Positions 52,642 through 61,315 of a DNA stretch of 64,000 nt are shown here, piece after piece. The notes under the pieces were generated by a model, which was not told the origin of the DNA, did not search any database, and saw nothing but the letters and a program-made list of their open reading frames with translations. Numbering within the stretch: the stretch's first letter is position 1; every line of letters begins with the position of its first letter. The stretch is from assembly GCF_030546805.1 (NCBI RefSeq), contig NZ_JAUOPC010000003.1, forward strand, positions 62,001 to 126,000, written 5' to 3'. This DNA is from Cyclobacterium sp. 1_MG-2023 (GTDB taxonomy: Bacteria; Bacteroidota; Bacteroidia; Cytophagales; Cyclobacteriaceae). The translations under genes were made by a program, and so were the position numbers.

Positions 52642-54278
52642 AGTTTGGAAGTTTTTTCTTTCAACATTACATTTAAAATTGGGTGGTTTAAAGAATAATC
52701 AACCTTTAAGTCAATTACATGAACCCCCGAGCTATTGAGTGATTTGTCAAGAATTTCTTGTAAATCCTTGTCACTTTCAGGGCGGTAGCCATGTGCTCCA
52801 TAGCTATTTGCATATTGAACAAAGTCAGGATTTTTAAAGTCTAAACCAAAATCCTTGAAACCCATGTCTTCTTGTTTCCATTTGATCATACCATAGGATT
52901 CATCATTCAAAATAATGACTACCATATTTAATCCCAAGCGAACGGCAGTTTCTAATTCCTGGGAGTTCATCATAAATCCACCATCTCCACAGATGGCGAC
53001 TACTTTTTTATCTGGGTTTAATAAATTAACACACATGGCTGAAGGCAAGCCTGCCCCCATGGTAGCCAATGCATTGTCAAGTAAAAGGGTGTTGGGTTGA
53101 TAACATGTATAGTTTCTGGCAAACCAAATTTTATACACGCCATTGTCCAATGTTATTACATCTTTTTCACCTAGCTTATTTCTCAATAAATTCACCAATC
53201 GCTGGGGTAAGGTAGGGAAGCGCTCATCTTCAAAATACTTTCCGAGATGTGCAGAAACTTCTTTTTTTACCTTTTTATAAAAATCAAAGTTCCAGCTTTC
53301 TGAAGGCTTTACTGCTTTGGCAAGTTTTTCAACAGAACTGGTTATGTCTCCAACAACGTTTAATTGTGGGAAATATACGGGATCGACTTCTGCAGGGGAA
53401 AAATTCACATGTATTACTTTTTTCCCTCCCTGCTTCATGAAAAATGGAGGCTTTTCAATTACATCATGTCCTACATTGATGATTAAATCCGATTCATCAA
53501 TGGCAGCATGGACAAAATCATGTGAGGAGAGTGCTGCGGTTCCCAGGTATTTAGGATGTCTTTCGTCAATTACCCCTTTTCCCATTTGCGTGGTGAAAAA
53601 ATAGATTCCTGTAGTATCTACAAAGGATGCCAAGGCCTGGCAAGTTACCTTTCTATTGGCTCCGGCCCCTATCAACAAGAGTGGCATTTTAGCATTTTCA
53701 ATCATATTGGCTGCTGATTGAATTGCCTCATCATCTGACTTCGGCAACAAATAGTCTACAACCTCAAATACATGGTCTTCTACCTCCTCTTGGGCAATGT
53801 CTTCCGGAAGCTCCAAGTGTACTGCCCCAGGTCTTTCTTCTGTAGCTATTCGAAAAGCCTCTCTTACGTTGGAGGCAATTACATTGCCATCCACAATTTG
53901 TTTGGTATACTTGGTGATTGGTCGCATCATGTCTACGACATCAATTATCTGGAACCGAGCCTGCTTGCTTTTTTTAATGGGTTTTTGGCCGGTTATCATT
54001 AACATGGGCATGGCCCCTAGTTGGGCATAGGCTCCCGGAGTGAATAGGTTTGTGGCTCCGGGCCCCAATGTAGACATACAAACTCCCGGTTTGCCGGTGA
54101 GCCTCCCATAAGTGGCAGCCATAAAGCCTGCGCCTTGTTCATGCCTTGTCAAAATTAATTTAATTTTAGAACGGGTAAGAGACTCTAAAATGTCTAGGTT
54201 TTCCTCTCCTGGAAGACCAAAAATATATTCTACACCTTCCTTCTCCAGTGCTTTTACAAATAAATCTGATGCTTTCAT
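52638..54278 (-). CDS. acetolactate-synthase-like ThDP-dependent enzyme
   Basis: A 546-residue three-domain ThDP enzyme. The N-terminal Pyr domain has IFGLPGEENLDILESL with catalytic Glu and TRHEQGAGFMAATYGRLTGKPGVCMSTLGPGATN. The PP domain has ICGDGGFMMNSQELETAVRLGLNMVVIILND, the ThDP-Mg signature. It resembles the acetolactate synthase large subunit but no small regulatory subunit or ilv gene is present; a catabolic 2-oxoacid decarboxylase or carboligase is equally likely. The coupled aldehyde dehydrogenase supports release of an aldehyde. The gap to the nucleoside hydrolase is 84 bases. Confidence 0.87.
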   Translation of the reverse strand: MKASDLFVKALEKEGVEYIFGLPGEENLDILESLTRSKIKLILTRHEQGAGFMAATYGRLTGKPGVCMSTLGPGATNLFTPGAYAQLGAMPMLMITGQKPIKKSKQARFQIIDVVDMMRPITKYTKQIVDGNVIASNVREAFRIATEERPGAVHLELPEDIAQEEVEDHVFEVVDYLLPKSDDEAIQSAANMIENAKMPLLLIGAGANRKVTCQALASFVDTTGIYFFTTQMGKGVIDERHPKYLGTAALSSHDFVHAAIDESDLIINVGHDVIEKPPFFMKQGGKKVIHVNFSPAEVDPVYFPQLNVVGDITSSVEKLAKAVKPSESWNFDFYKKVKKEVSAHLGKYFEDERFPTLPQRLVNLLRNKLGEKDVITLDNGVYKIWFARNYTCYQPNTLLLDNALATMGAGLPSAMCVNLLNPDKKVVAICGDGGFMMNSQELETAVRLGLNMVVIILNDESYGMIKWKQEDMGFKDFGLDFKNPDFVQYANSYGAHGYRPESDKDLQEILDKSLNSSGVHVIDLKVDYSLNHPILNVMLKEKTSKL

Positions 54279-54362
54279 ATGTTAAAAATTTATGGTTTGG
54301 GTCTAAAATGCAGAATAAGAAGAATGAATTTGGAGGTGTTTTACAACCCATCCAATATCCAA

Positions 54363-55328
54363 TCAAAAACCAGGCCTATAAATCCCCACCATTAATGCAT
54401 CAATTACTTTGGCGATTTCAGTAGGAGGTAAAGATTCAATCAAGTACTGGTGTAAACCCTCAGGGTCATTTTCCCAAGAATTACTTCCATCTTCATTTAC
54501 TATTACGTTTCCTTTGGGACTCAGTTTCCAATAGTGCTGATCAGTTAGCGCCACCAGAATAGAAGTTTGATCCCAACTTTGCCTTCCTTGATATCCATTG
54601 AATAATTTATAAGCCAAACTTACAGGATGCTCGCTATCAAGCGCATGCTTTAAATAATCCGCTCCTGTAATGATATTATTGCCTATTTCCCATCCAGAAA
54701 AGATCACTTGGCCGGGCCAGTTCTTCACTGCAATTGTGGTAGACTCGGGGTCGGGCCGATAGAAGTTAGCCTCTTTCCCATTAGGGTATTGCCCACCCAT
54801 ACAAGACCAAAGTTTAACCTTCTGTTTGATCAGTTCGTGACCACTTAGAGGACTAATATGATCTGCCTTGGAATTGAGTAATTTTCGAAGATTTGTAAGG
54901 TGCCCTATGCTAATGATAACCACACTATTGTCTGATGAATTGACCAATAGCCTTCTGTAAAGCCGCGTAGCATCTTCCGGCTGTTTGCCATTTTTTAAAG
55001 GATGTGGATAGTTTGTTGCCAGCTGTTTTGTGTATTTGGAGAAACTTCTTAATTCTATACCTTTTTCAACTCCGATAGGAATGTCAGGTCTTTTGTAATA
55101 AGTGTTAATGGCTGCAGCGCATCCGGCAGCATCTTTGTCATCACTGGTAATGACCACTCCGAGGATTTCGATCTTTTGGTGGTCTTCTAAGGTGTGTAAC
55201 ATCGCTAACGCACCAACATCATCAACATCAGAATCCAAGTCTGCATCTAAAATGACCTGAACCTGTGCTTGGGAAGGAAGGATAACAGCAAAAAACAAAA
55301 TCAAAAATAACTGTATCGTTTTGTTCAT
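54363..55328 (-). CDS. secreted inosine-uridine-type nucleoside hydrolase
   Basis: A 321-residue protein of the IUNH family that normally splits nucleosides to base and ribose. A signal peptide ends near residue 21 (PSQAQ). The calcium-binding block is ILDADLDSDVDDVGALAML (about 26-43), corresponding to DxDxxxDD. The C-terminal region (YKLFNGYQGRQSWDQTSILVAL) carries the expected Asp ligand. Periplasmic nucleoside hydrolases in Bacteroidota may act on other N- or C-ribosides. It lies 17 bases after the symporter, which may import the product. Confidence 0.88.
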   Translation of the reverse strand: MNKTIQLFLILFFAVILPSQAQVQVILDADLDSDVDDVGALAMLHTLEDHQKIEILGVVITSDDKDAAGCAAAINTYYKRPDIPIGVEKGIELRSFSKYTKQLATNYPHPLKNGKQPEDATRLYRRLLVNSSDNSVVIISIGHLTNLRKLLNSKADHISPLSGHELIKQKVKLWSCMGGQYPNGKEANFYRPDPESTTIAVKNWPGQVIFSGWEIGNNIITGADYLKHALDSEHPVSLAYKLFNGYQGRQSWDQTSILVALTDQHYWKLSPKGNVIVNEDGSNSWENDPEGLHQYLIESLPPTEIAKVIDALMVGIYRPGF

Positions 55329-55345
55329 TTCTAGAAGATATTTTT

Positions 55346-56854
55346 TCAGTTTGATTTTTTGTCCGGTAAAAGCAAGGAAACAGTAAGTATACTTATTAAA
55401 CTACATATCATTGAGAAAGTTCTGAATGGAAACTGTATTCCTGCAATAGGGTCTTCCATAGGATAAGGTAAAAATGGGGGGATACCAAATATTGGTTCAC
55501 CACCGCCAAATCTTAGAAAAACTCCAACTATAATTCCGGCAATTGCTCCTCTTTTGTTGGACTTTTTAAAATACAAAGCCATTACCAATTGTGGAAATAA
55601 AATTACATAAACAAGATCCGCACATAGGTACCAAAGCTCATAGACACTTTGGAGCGTTAAGGCAAGCCAAGTAGCCACAATTCCAATTCCGAGAATGGCT
55701 AAGCGTATGGAGTTTTTAATTTGCTTGTCGGAGCAAGAGGGATTGAGTAGCGGTCGATAGAAATTCCAGGTAAACATAGAGGCTGCAGATAAAATGGAAG
55801 AATCCACTGATGACATGACTGCCGCTGCAACTGCTCCCAAACCCAATGCAGCAATGATTGGGGGAGTCATTTCTATCAAAACATATGGCAGGACCATGGT
55901 GGCTTCCGGAGCAACTCCTAAAGAAGATTGGCTCCAATCAAAACCAACACCGGCTACCCCGATGAAAATGGCAGGAATAGCCATCAATGCACAACATATT
56001 CCACCAAATATGGATAACCTTATGGCAGACTTGTCCGAATTTGAGGACAACACCCTTTGGAAATATACTTGCCATGGTATACCTCCCATTATTAACAACA
56101 AGGCAAAATCAAGCCAAACCCAAATACTATTTCCCCAAGCCGGATCTGTTCCACTAAATGCGCTTAGGCTGGGGAATAAATTAAATCCATTGTTGATTTG
56201 TTGATCATAAATATTCAAAGCAGTCTCTATTCCTCCAATCTTATCCAAGGCAAAAGGTATGGATATCCCAAGACCAAGGATGATAAAGATCAGCTGAACC
56301 ACATCTGTATAAGCCACAGACCATAAGCCTCCCATCATGGTATAACCAATGGCTATACTAGCCGAGACCATGATGGACGTTTCCAAATCCAATTCAAAAA
56401 TAGTAGCAAAGGTTATCCCCAATGCAGCGAGGATGGCTGCACTCCAAAATATTTCCCCAATCAAGGCAGGAATAAAGAGTACAGCGGCAGTTTTTTTACC
56501 ATACCTATGTTCAAAAACATCAATAAAAGTGGTAAAGCCAAAGCTTCTGATTTTTTTTGCAAAAAATAAACCACCTAATATTAGGCTGATGGCATAACCC
56601 CAAGGAGCCTGTGCCCATACCAGCCCTCTGGCACTGTCGTAAACTGCCTCGCTGGTGCCGATAATATAACCTCCACCCACCCAGGTGGCTGTCATGGTGA
56701 AAATACCGATCCAAGCCGGCATTCTTCTTCCGGCCAATAATAGGCCTTGTGAAGTTTGATCTCCTGATTCCTTTTTACTGGCGTAATAACCAATATATAG
56801 AATAATCAGGTAAAAAATAACAGTGATGAGAATTCCTAGGGTCTTGGTGTCGAT
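55346..56854 (-). CDS. sodium:solute symporter family protein with no canonical start codon
   Basis: A multi-helix sodium/solute symporter (SSS), about 502 residues if read from ATC at 56854. The conserved core LLLAGRRMPAWIGIFTMTATW begins just before a TTG-initiated frame at 56737. Upstream of that TTG the frame stays open as IDTKTLGILITVIFYLIILY-type sequence, which is a complete first helix followed by GYYASKKESGD. No ATG, GTG or TTG occurs there up to the TAA of the upstream aldehyde dehydrogenase (56867-56869, same frame). ATC at 56854, with ATT or CTG as alternatives, is the inferred start. Choline or a related solute is a reasonable substrate given its neighbours, but is not proven. 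Confidence 0.75.
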   Translation of the reverse strand: MDTKTLGILITVIFYLIILYIGYYASKKESGDQTSQGLLLAGRRMPAWIGIFTMTATWVGGGYIIGTSEAVYDSARGLVWAQAPWGYAISLILGGLFFAKKIRSFGFTTFIDVFEHRYGKKTAAVLFIPALIGEIFWSAAILAALGITFATIFELDLETSIMVSASIAIGYTMMGGLWSVAYTDVVQLIFIILGLGISIPFALDKIGGIETALNIYDQQINNGFNLFPSLSAFSGTDPAWGNSIWVWLDFALLLIMGGIPWQVYFQRVLSSNSDKSAIRLSIFGGICCALMAIPAIFIGVAGVGFDWSQSSLGVAPEATMVLPYVLIEMTPPIIAALGLGAVAAAVMSSVDSSILSAASMFTWNFYRPLLNPSCSDKQIKNSIRLAILGIGIVATWLALTLQSVYELWYLCADLVYVILFPQLVMALYFKKSNKRGAIAGIIVGVFLRFGGGEPIFGIPPFLPYPMEDPIAGIQFPFRTFSMICSLISILTVSLLLPDKKSN

Positions 56855-56866
56855 AGCTTTGGTGGA

Positions 56867-58345
56867 TTAGTTCCCAAACCAATTTAATGGTGAAGGGTGG
56901 AAATTTTGATAAATGTGTTTGATTTCTTGGAATTCTTCTAATCCGGTATGGCCAAGTTCTCTCCCTAAGCCGGACTGTTTATATCCTCCCCAAGGAGCTT
57001 GTACAAAATAAACATTGAAGTCATTGATCCATACAGTCCCGAAGCGAAGTGCCTTGGATACCCTATCTATTCTTTGAACATCCCTGGTCCAAAAACCAGC
57101 AGATAAACCATAAATGGTATCATTGGCATTTTTTATAGCTTCAGCTTCCGAGTCAAATTTTTCTATGTGTATTACTGGGCCAAAGATTTCTTCTTTTACA
57201 ATTGCCATTTCTTTTGTGCAACCGACCAATAGGGTGGGCTCATAAAAATAGCCTTTGGCCAGTTCAGGATTCGAGGGTTTTTTACCACCTGTGATCAATT
57301 CTGCGCCCTCTGAGATGGCTTTTTGAACATGATTGGACACTTTTTCAAGCTGAGCTTCGGAAATAAGAGGTCCCATTTGAGTTTGCTCATCCATGCCATT
57401 CCCCAGGCGAATTTTTTTAATCCTTTGTTCAAGGTGCTTTACCACTTGATCATGGATGGAGGCAGCAACCATCACTCTTGTCCCGGCAGAGCAAATCTGA
57501 CCGGCATGGAAGAATACACCATTTAATATAAAGTCAATGGCTGTTTCCCAATCTCCATCTTCAAATAATATATGGGGATTTTTTCCTCCCAATTCAAGTG
57601 CTACTTTTTTAACATTTCCGGCAGCCGCTTTCATGATTTTCTTTCCCGTGACTACACCACCGGTAAAGGATATCATGTCTACCTCAGGGTTTTCAGCCAG
57701 TTCAGCACCGATGCTATGTCCTGGACCCAAGACGGTATTGATTACCCCTTTGGGGAAACCGGCTTGTTCTGTAAGCTGGGTCCAAAATAAGGTTGTAAGC
57801 GGGGTGAATTCACTTGGCTTGATGACCATGGTACAACCGGCCGCAAGGGCAGGAGCAATTTTCCAAGCAGCTTGGAGAAGAGGATAGTTCCAAGGACAAA
57901 TCATGCCTACAACCCCGATCGGTTCTTTTACCAAGCGACTTTGGGTGTTGGGATTTGGGCTAGCAATGCCTTCCCCTTCGTTTTTGTCTGCAAGCCCGCC
58001 ATAATACCTGAAAATTCCGGCAATATCGTCCATGTCCCAAATACTTTCAGCATAGGTTTTACCGGTATTTAGGGTTTCTAATCGGGCTAATTCTTCCTTG
58101 TTTTCTTCGATCAGATCACCCAATACATAAACCATTCTCCCACGTTCAATGGTAGAAAAATTTCGCCATTCTTCAGTATTAAAAGCAAGTTTGGCGCTTT
58201 GGATGGCTTTTTTTGCATCCTCTCGACCACCTTCGGCTACATTCACAAGGGCTTGCTTGTCAAAGGGGTTGTAAATGGTTCTTACCTCATTTGAGAGGGC
58301 TTCCTGCCAGCAGCCATTGATATATAGATTTTTATTTTTGATCAA
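56867..58345 (-). CDS. betB: betaine-aldehyde-dehydrogenase-like aldehyde dehydrogenase
   Basis: A 492-residue ALDH. Landmarks: GVVGMICPWNYPLLQAAWKIAPALAAG, ISFTGGVVTGKKIMKAA, catalytic Glu in ALELGGKNPHILFED, nucleophile Cys in FFHAGQICSAGTRV, and a terminal WGGYKQSGLGRELGHTGLEEFQEIKHIYQ typical of betaine and other polyol or amino aldehyde dehydrogenases. It starts with TTG (58343-58345) overlapping the TGA of the GMC gene. With the GMC enzyme it would convert choline to glycine betaine; the symbol is tentative. Confidence 0.85.
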   Translation of the reverse strand: MIKNKNLYINGCWQEALSNEVRTIYNPFDKQALVNVAEGGREDAKKAIQSAKLAFNTEEWRNFSTIERGRMVYVLGDLIEENKEELARLETLNTGKTYAESIWDMDDIAGIFRYYGGLADKNEGEGIASPNPNTQSRLVKEPIGVVGMICPWNYPLLQAAWKIAPALAAGCTMVIKPSEFTPLTTLFWTQLTEQAGFPKGVINTVLGPGHSIGAELAENPEVDMISFTGGVVTGKKIMKAAAGNVKKVALELGGKNPHILFEDGDWETAIDFILNGVFFHAGQICSAGTRVMVAASIHDQVVKHLEQRIKKIRLGNGMDEQTQMGPLISEAQLEKVSNHVQKAISEGAELITGGKKPSNPELAKGYFYEPTLLVGCTKEMAIVKEEIFGPVIHIEKFDSEAEAIKNANDTIYGLSAGFWTRDVQRIDRVSKALRFGTVWINDFNVYFVQAPWGGYKQSGLGRELGHTGLEEFQEIKHIYQNFHPSPLNWFGN

Positions 58346-60012
58346 TTGGTAAGTTGGTTTTGTTCCTTTGTTGGATTGTGTTTGTAATAAGGTACTTCTT
58401 GAGGGGACTCGGGACTGTTACCTAGCAATATGTCAGCGGCTTTTTCAGCAATCATGAGCACTGGTGCGTAGATATTGCCATTGGTGATGTAAGGCATAAT
58501 GGATGCGTCTACCACCGAAAGGTTGTTGACACCGTGAACTTTTAGATTTGCATCAACCACAGCCATGTCATCATAGCCCATTTTAGCCGTACAACTTGGG
58601 TGGTAAGCACTTTCTCCTTCTCTGGCTACGAAATCCAATATTTCTTCGTCGGTTTCTACACCAGCTCCTGGTGACAGTTCTTTTCCCCTAAGTTCATCAA
58701 AGGCGGGCTGATTGATAAGGTTTCGGGTACACCTGATGGCTTCCACCCATTCTTTTCTTTCCTGAGGTGTAGAGAGATAATTAAATTTAATACTTGGATA
58801 TTTTTCGGGATCTGCAGATTTAATTTTCACATGTCCCCTCACATCCGTATTCATTGGTCCCACATGCAATTGGAATCCATGTCCTTCATTTGGAGCTGAC
58901 CCATCGTAGCGAATGGCGATTGGCAGAAAGTGATACTGTAAATTAGGGTAAGCCACTTCGTCGTTTCCCCTGATAAATCCTCCGGCCTCAAAATGATTGC
59001 TTGCTCCTACACCTGTCCCCTTAATGAGCCATTCTAATCCAATCTTAGGCTGGTTATAGAATTTTAGGGAAGGGTAAAGGCTCACCGGTTTCTTGGCAGC
59101 CCATTGTACATAGACCTCAAGATGGTCTTGCAGGTTTTCTCCAACTCCCTTTAGGTCAGCCACTACAGGGATTCCAAGTTTTTTTAGGTCATTGGCATTA
59201 CCAATCCCGGAAAGTTGTAGGATTTGCGGGGTGTTGATGGCCCCTCCGCAGCATATTATTTGCCCGCCATAAGCAACTTCTTTTTTACCATTTTTTGAAT
59301 AAGCCACTCCCGTAGCAGTATTTCCTTCAAATAAGATTTTGCCAACAGTAGATTTCAGGTGGATGGTAAGGTTTTTACGGTCCTTTATCGGATGAACGTA
59401 GGCCCTGGCTGCATTCCATCTTTTACCTTTATAAATTGTAGCATCAAATTTCCCAAAACCCTCTTGTTGATAACCATTGACATCGTCTGTCAGGGGATAA
59501 CCGGCTTCTTGAACAGATTCAAAGAAAGCCTTAAAAAGAGGGTTGTCACACTTGGGTGTTGTCAAATAGAGAGGTCCTTTGTCACCACGGTAAGTATTTC
59601 CTCCAATTAGGCGATTTTCTAAACGCTTAAAATAGGGCAGGCAATGTGCGTAACTCCAGTTTTCCAGGCCTTTTTCATTGGCCCATTTTTCATAATCCAT
59701 GGCATTGCCACGAATAAAAATCATACCATTGATTACACTTGAACCACCCAATACTTTACCTCTGGGTTGAAAAATTTTCCGGTTTTGCATATAAGGTTCC
59801 GGTTCAGATTCATAGCCCCAATTGTAAAAATTATTGGTAAGTGGATAGGTGAGGGCTGCAGGCATTTGAATTCTAAAATCCCAACCATGGTCAGGCCTTC
59901 CTGCCTCTATCACCAGTACCTTATTGGAGGGGTCTTCACTTAATCTATTGGCAAGTACACTGCCAGCAGAACCACCGCCAACGATAATGTAATCATATTT
60001 CTCTTTTGACAT
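58342..60012 (-). CDS. betA: GMC oxidoreductase, choline-dehydrogenase-like
   Basis: A 556-residue FAD enzyme. The N-terminal YIIVGGGSAGSVLANRLSED binds FAD; GMC signature 1 is VLGGSSVINGMIFIRGNAMDYEKWA and signature 2 is GGAINTPQILQLSGIG; the catalytic His is in YHPSCTAKMG and the Asn in TNGNIYAPVLMIAEKAAD. It is closest by eye to BetA (choline to betaine aldehyde), and the next gene is a BetB-like ALDH, but alcohol dehydrogenases of the same family cannot be excluded. It is the first gene of the operon. Confidence 0.85.
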   Translation of the reverse strand: MSKEKYDYIIVGGGSAGSVLANRLSEDPSNKVLVIEAGRPDHGWDFRIQMPAALTYPLTNNFYNWGYESEPEPYMQNRKIFQPRGKVLGGSSVINGMIFIRGNAMDYEKWANEKGLENWSYAHCLPYFKRLENRLIGGNTYRGDKGPLYLTTPKCDNPLFKAFFESVQEAGYPLTDDVNGYQQEGFGKFDATIYKGKRWNAARAYVHPIKDRKNLTIHLKSTVGKILFEGNTATGVAYSKNGKKEVAYGGQIICCGGAINTPQILQLSGIGNANDLKKLGIPVVADLKGVGENLQDHLEVYVQWAAKKPVSLYPSLKFYNQPKIGLEWLIKGTGVGASNHFEAGGFIRGNDEVAYPNLQYHFLPIAIRYDGSAPNEGHGFQLHVGPMNTDVRGHVKIKSADPEKYPSIKFNYLSTPQERKEWVEAIRCTRNLINQPAFDELRGKELSPGAGVETDEEILDFVAREGESAYHPSCTAKMGYDDMAVVDANLKVHGVNNLSVVDASIMPYITNGNIYAPVLMIAEKAADILLGNSPESPQEVPYYKHNPTKEQNQLTN

Positions 60013-60040
60013 TCTTTAATTTAGGACAGTTGACTTGTCT

Positions 60041-60080
60041 AAAAAAGCAATTGCTGCTAAAATCATATTTAGCAGCAATT
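60041..60080 (-). terminator. intrinsic terminator after the sugar dehydrogenase (minus strand)
   Basis: AATTGCTGCTAAA at 60049-60061 pairs with TTTAGCAGCAATT at 60068-60080. On the minus strand the stem is followed by a T-run (complement of 60041-60046). It ends the PQQ-type dehydrogenase transcript and separates it from the GMC operon. Confidence 0.9.
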
Positions 60081-60103
60081 ACTTAGCTTTTAACAATTTA
60101 ATT

Positions 60104-61231
60104 TTATTTTCCTTTAGGGACGATCTTCACAATCCCTTTACCGTCTATGCCGGCATAGATGATACCATCAGGACCTAGAACAACATTTCTAACGCGTCCC
60201 AAACCATCGATGATTTTTTCTCTTTTGATAACTTTATTGTTTTTAATGGTAAGTTTTTCTAATCGACTAAACTTCAAAGAGCCAACCAAAAGGTCCCCCT
60301 CCCAAGCTGGGTATTTGCTATTGGTTACATAGGCAAAGCCACTTGGAGCAATGGATGGTACCCAATAATAAAAAGGTTGTTCCATTCCGGGTTTAGCTGT
60401 ATTTTCTGATAGTATTGTTCCGTCATAATTGATACCATATGTGATTTCAGGCCAGCCGTAATTGGCACCTTTCTTTACGATATTGATTTCATCACCACCT
60501 TTAGGACCATGTTCATTTACCCAAATTTGTCCGGTTTTAGGGTGTAAAAGCATTCCTTGTGGATTTCTATGTCCATAAGAATAAATGGCTTTCTTTGCTC
60601 CGGGTTCATTGTAAAAAGGGTTGTCTTCAGGTACTCTTCCGTCATCATACAGGCGGTAAACTTTACCCCCATCTCGGGTGATATCTTGAGGATTTTCAAA
60701 TTTAGCACCTCTTTCACCAATGGAAAAATACAAGTACCCTTCTTTATCAAATGCTATTCTTGAGCCAAAATGCTGACCTGCTTCAGAATTGGGGCTGGCT
60801 TTGTACAGCCTTTCAAAGTTAACCAATTTGCTGCCCTCCAATTTGCCACGACCTATGGCTGTGTGGGAACCTTTTCCGTCACCTCTAGAGGAGGCATAAG
60901 CAATGTAAACCAACTTGTTGTTTTTGAAATCCGGGTGCAGAACCACGTCCAACAAACCTCCTTGACCTTTGGCGGAAATTTCAGGCAACCCTTCAATTTG
61001 GGTTTTTTGTCCATTTTTAAAATGGATCAATTCACCGGATTTTTCTGTAATTAACATGCTGCCATCCGATAAAACTGCCATTCCCCATGGGATATTAAAG
61101 CCTTCAACAACTGTTTCAATGTCATAGGCATTCCATTCCGGGTCCGTTACTTCGGGGCCATTGGGTGGTGTTTGACCCAAACAGGTCATAAACGAACTGA
61201 TCACCAAAAAGGTAACTAATAAAGATTTCAT
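60104..61231 (-). CDS. PQQ-dependent sugar dehydrogenase (glucose/sorbosone dehydrogenase type)
   Basis: A 375-residue exported beta-propeller of the soluble aldose sugar dehydrogenase family. A signal peptide ends near residue 19. Propeller motifs: IPWGMAVLSDGSMLITEKSGELI, GLLDVVLHPDFKNNKLVYIAYA, GSRIAFDKEGYLYFSIGERG, YGHRNPQGMLLHPKTGQIWVNEHGPKGGDEIN, and NYGWPEITYG. PQQ would be the cofactor, though PQQ biosynthesis genes are not in the window. It oxidises aldoses in the periplasm. Confidence 0.88.
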   Translation of the reverse strand: MKSLLVTFLVISSFMTCLGQTPPNGPEVTDPEWNAYDIETVVEGFNIPWGMAVLSDGSMLITEKSGELIHFKNGQKTQIEGLPEISAKGQGGLLDVVLHPDFKNNKLVYIAYASSRGDGKGSHTAIGRGKLEGSKLVNFERLYKASPNSEAGQHFGSRIAFDKEGYLYFSIGERGAKFENPQDITRDGGKVYRLYDDGRVPEDNPFYNEPGAKKAIYSYGHRNPQGMLLHPKTGQIWVNEHGPKGGDEINIVKKGANYGWPEITYGINYDGTILSENTAKPGMEQPFYYWVPSIAPSGFAYVTNSKYPAWEGDLLVGSLKFSRLEKLTIKNNKVIKREKIIDGLGRVRNVVLGPDGIIYAGIDGKGIVKIVPKGK

Positions 61232-61315
61232 AAAGGCTAAATAAATAATGGGATATAATTAATTTAATAGGAATATTGAAGCGAATTTAAATTTAAATAT
61301 GCTCCAAAACAAGTT

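Noticed and set aside
55794-56204. 136-codon plus-strand frame inside the symporter gene
   Set aside because: Antisense to a clearly coding transporter with no independent evidence.
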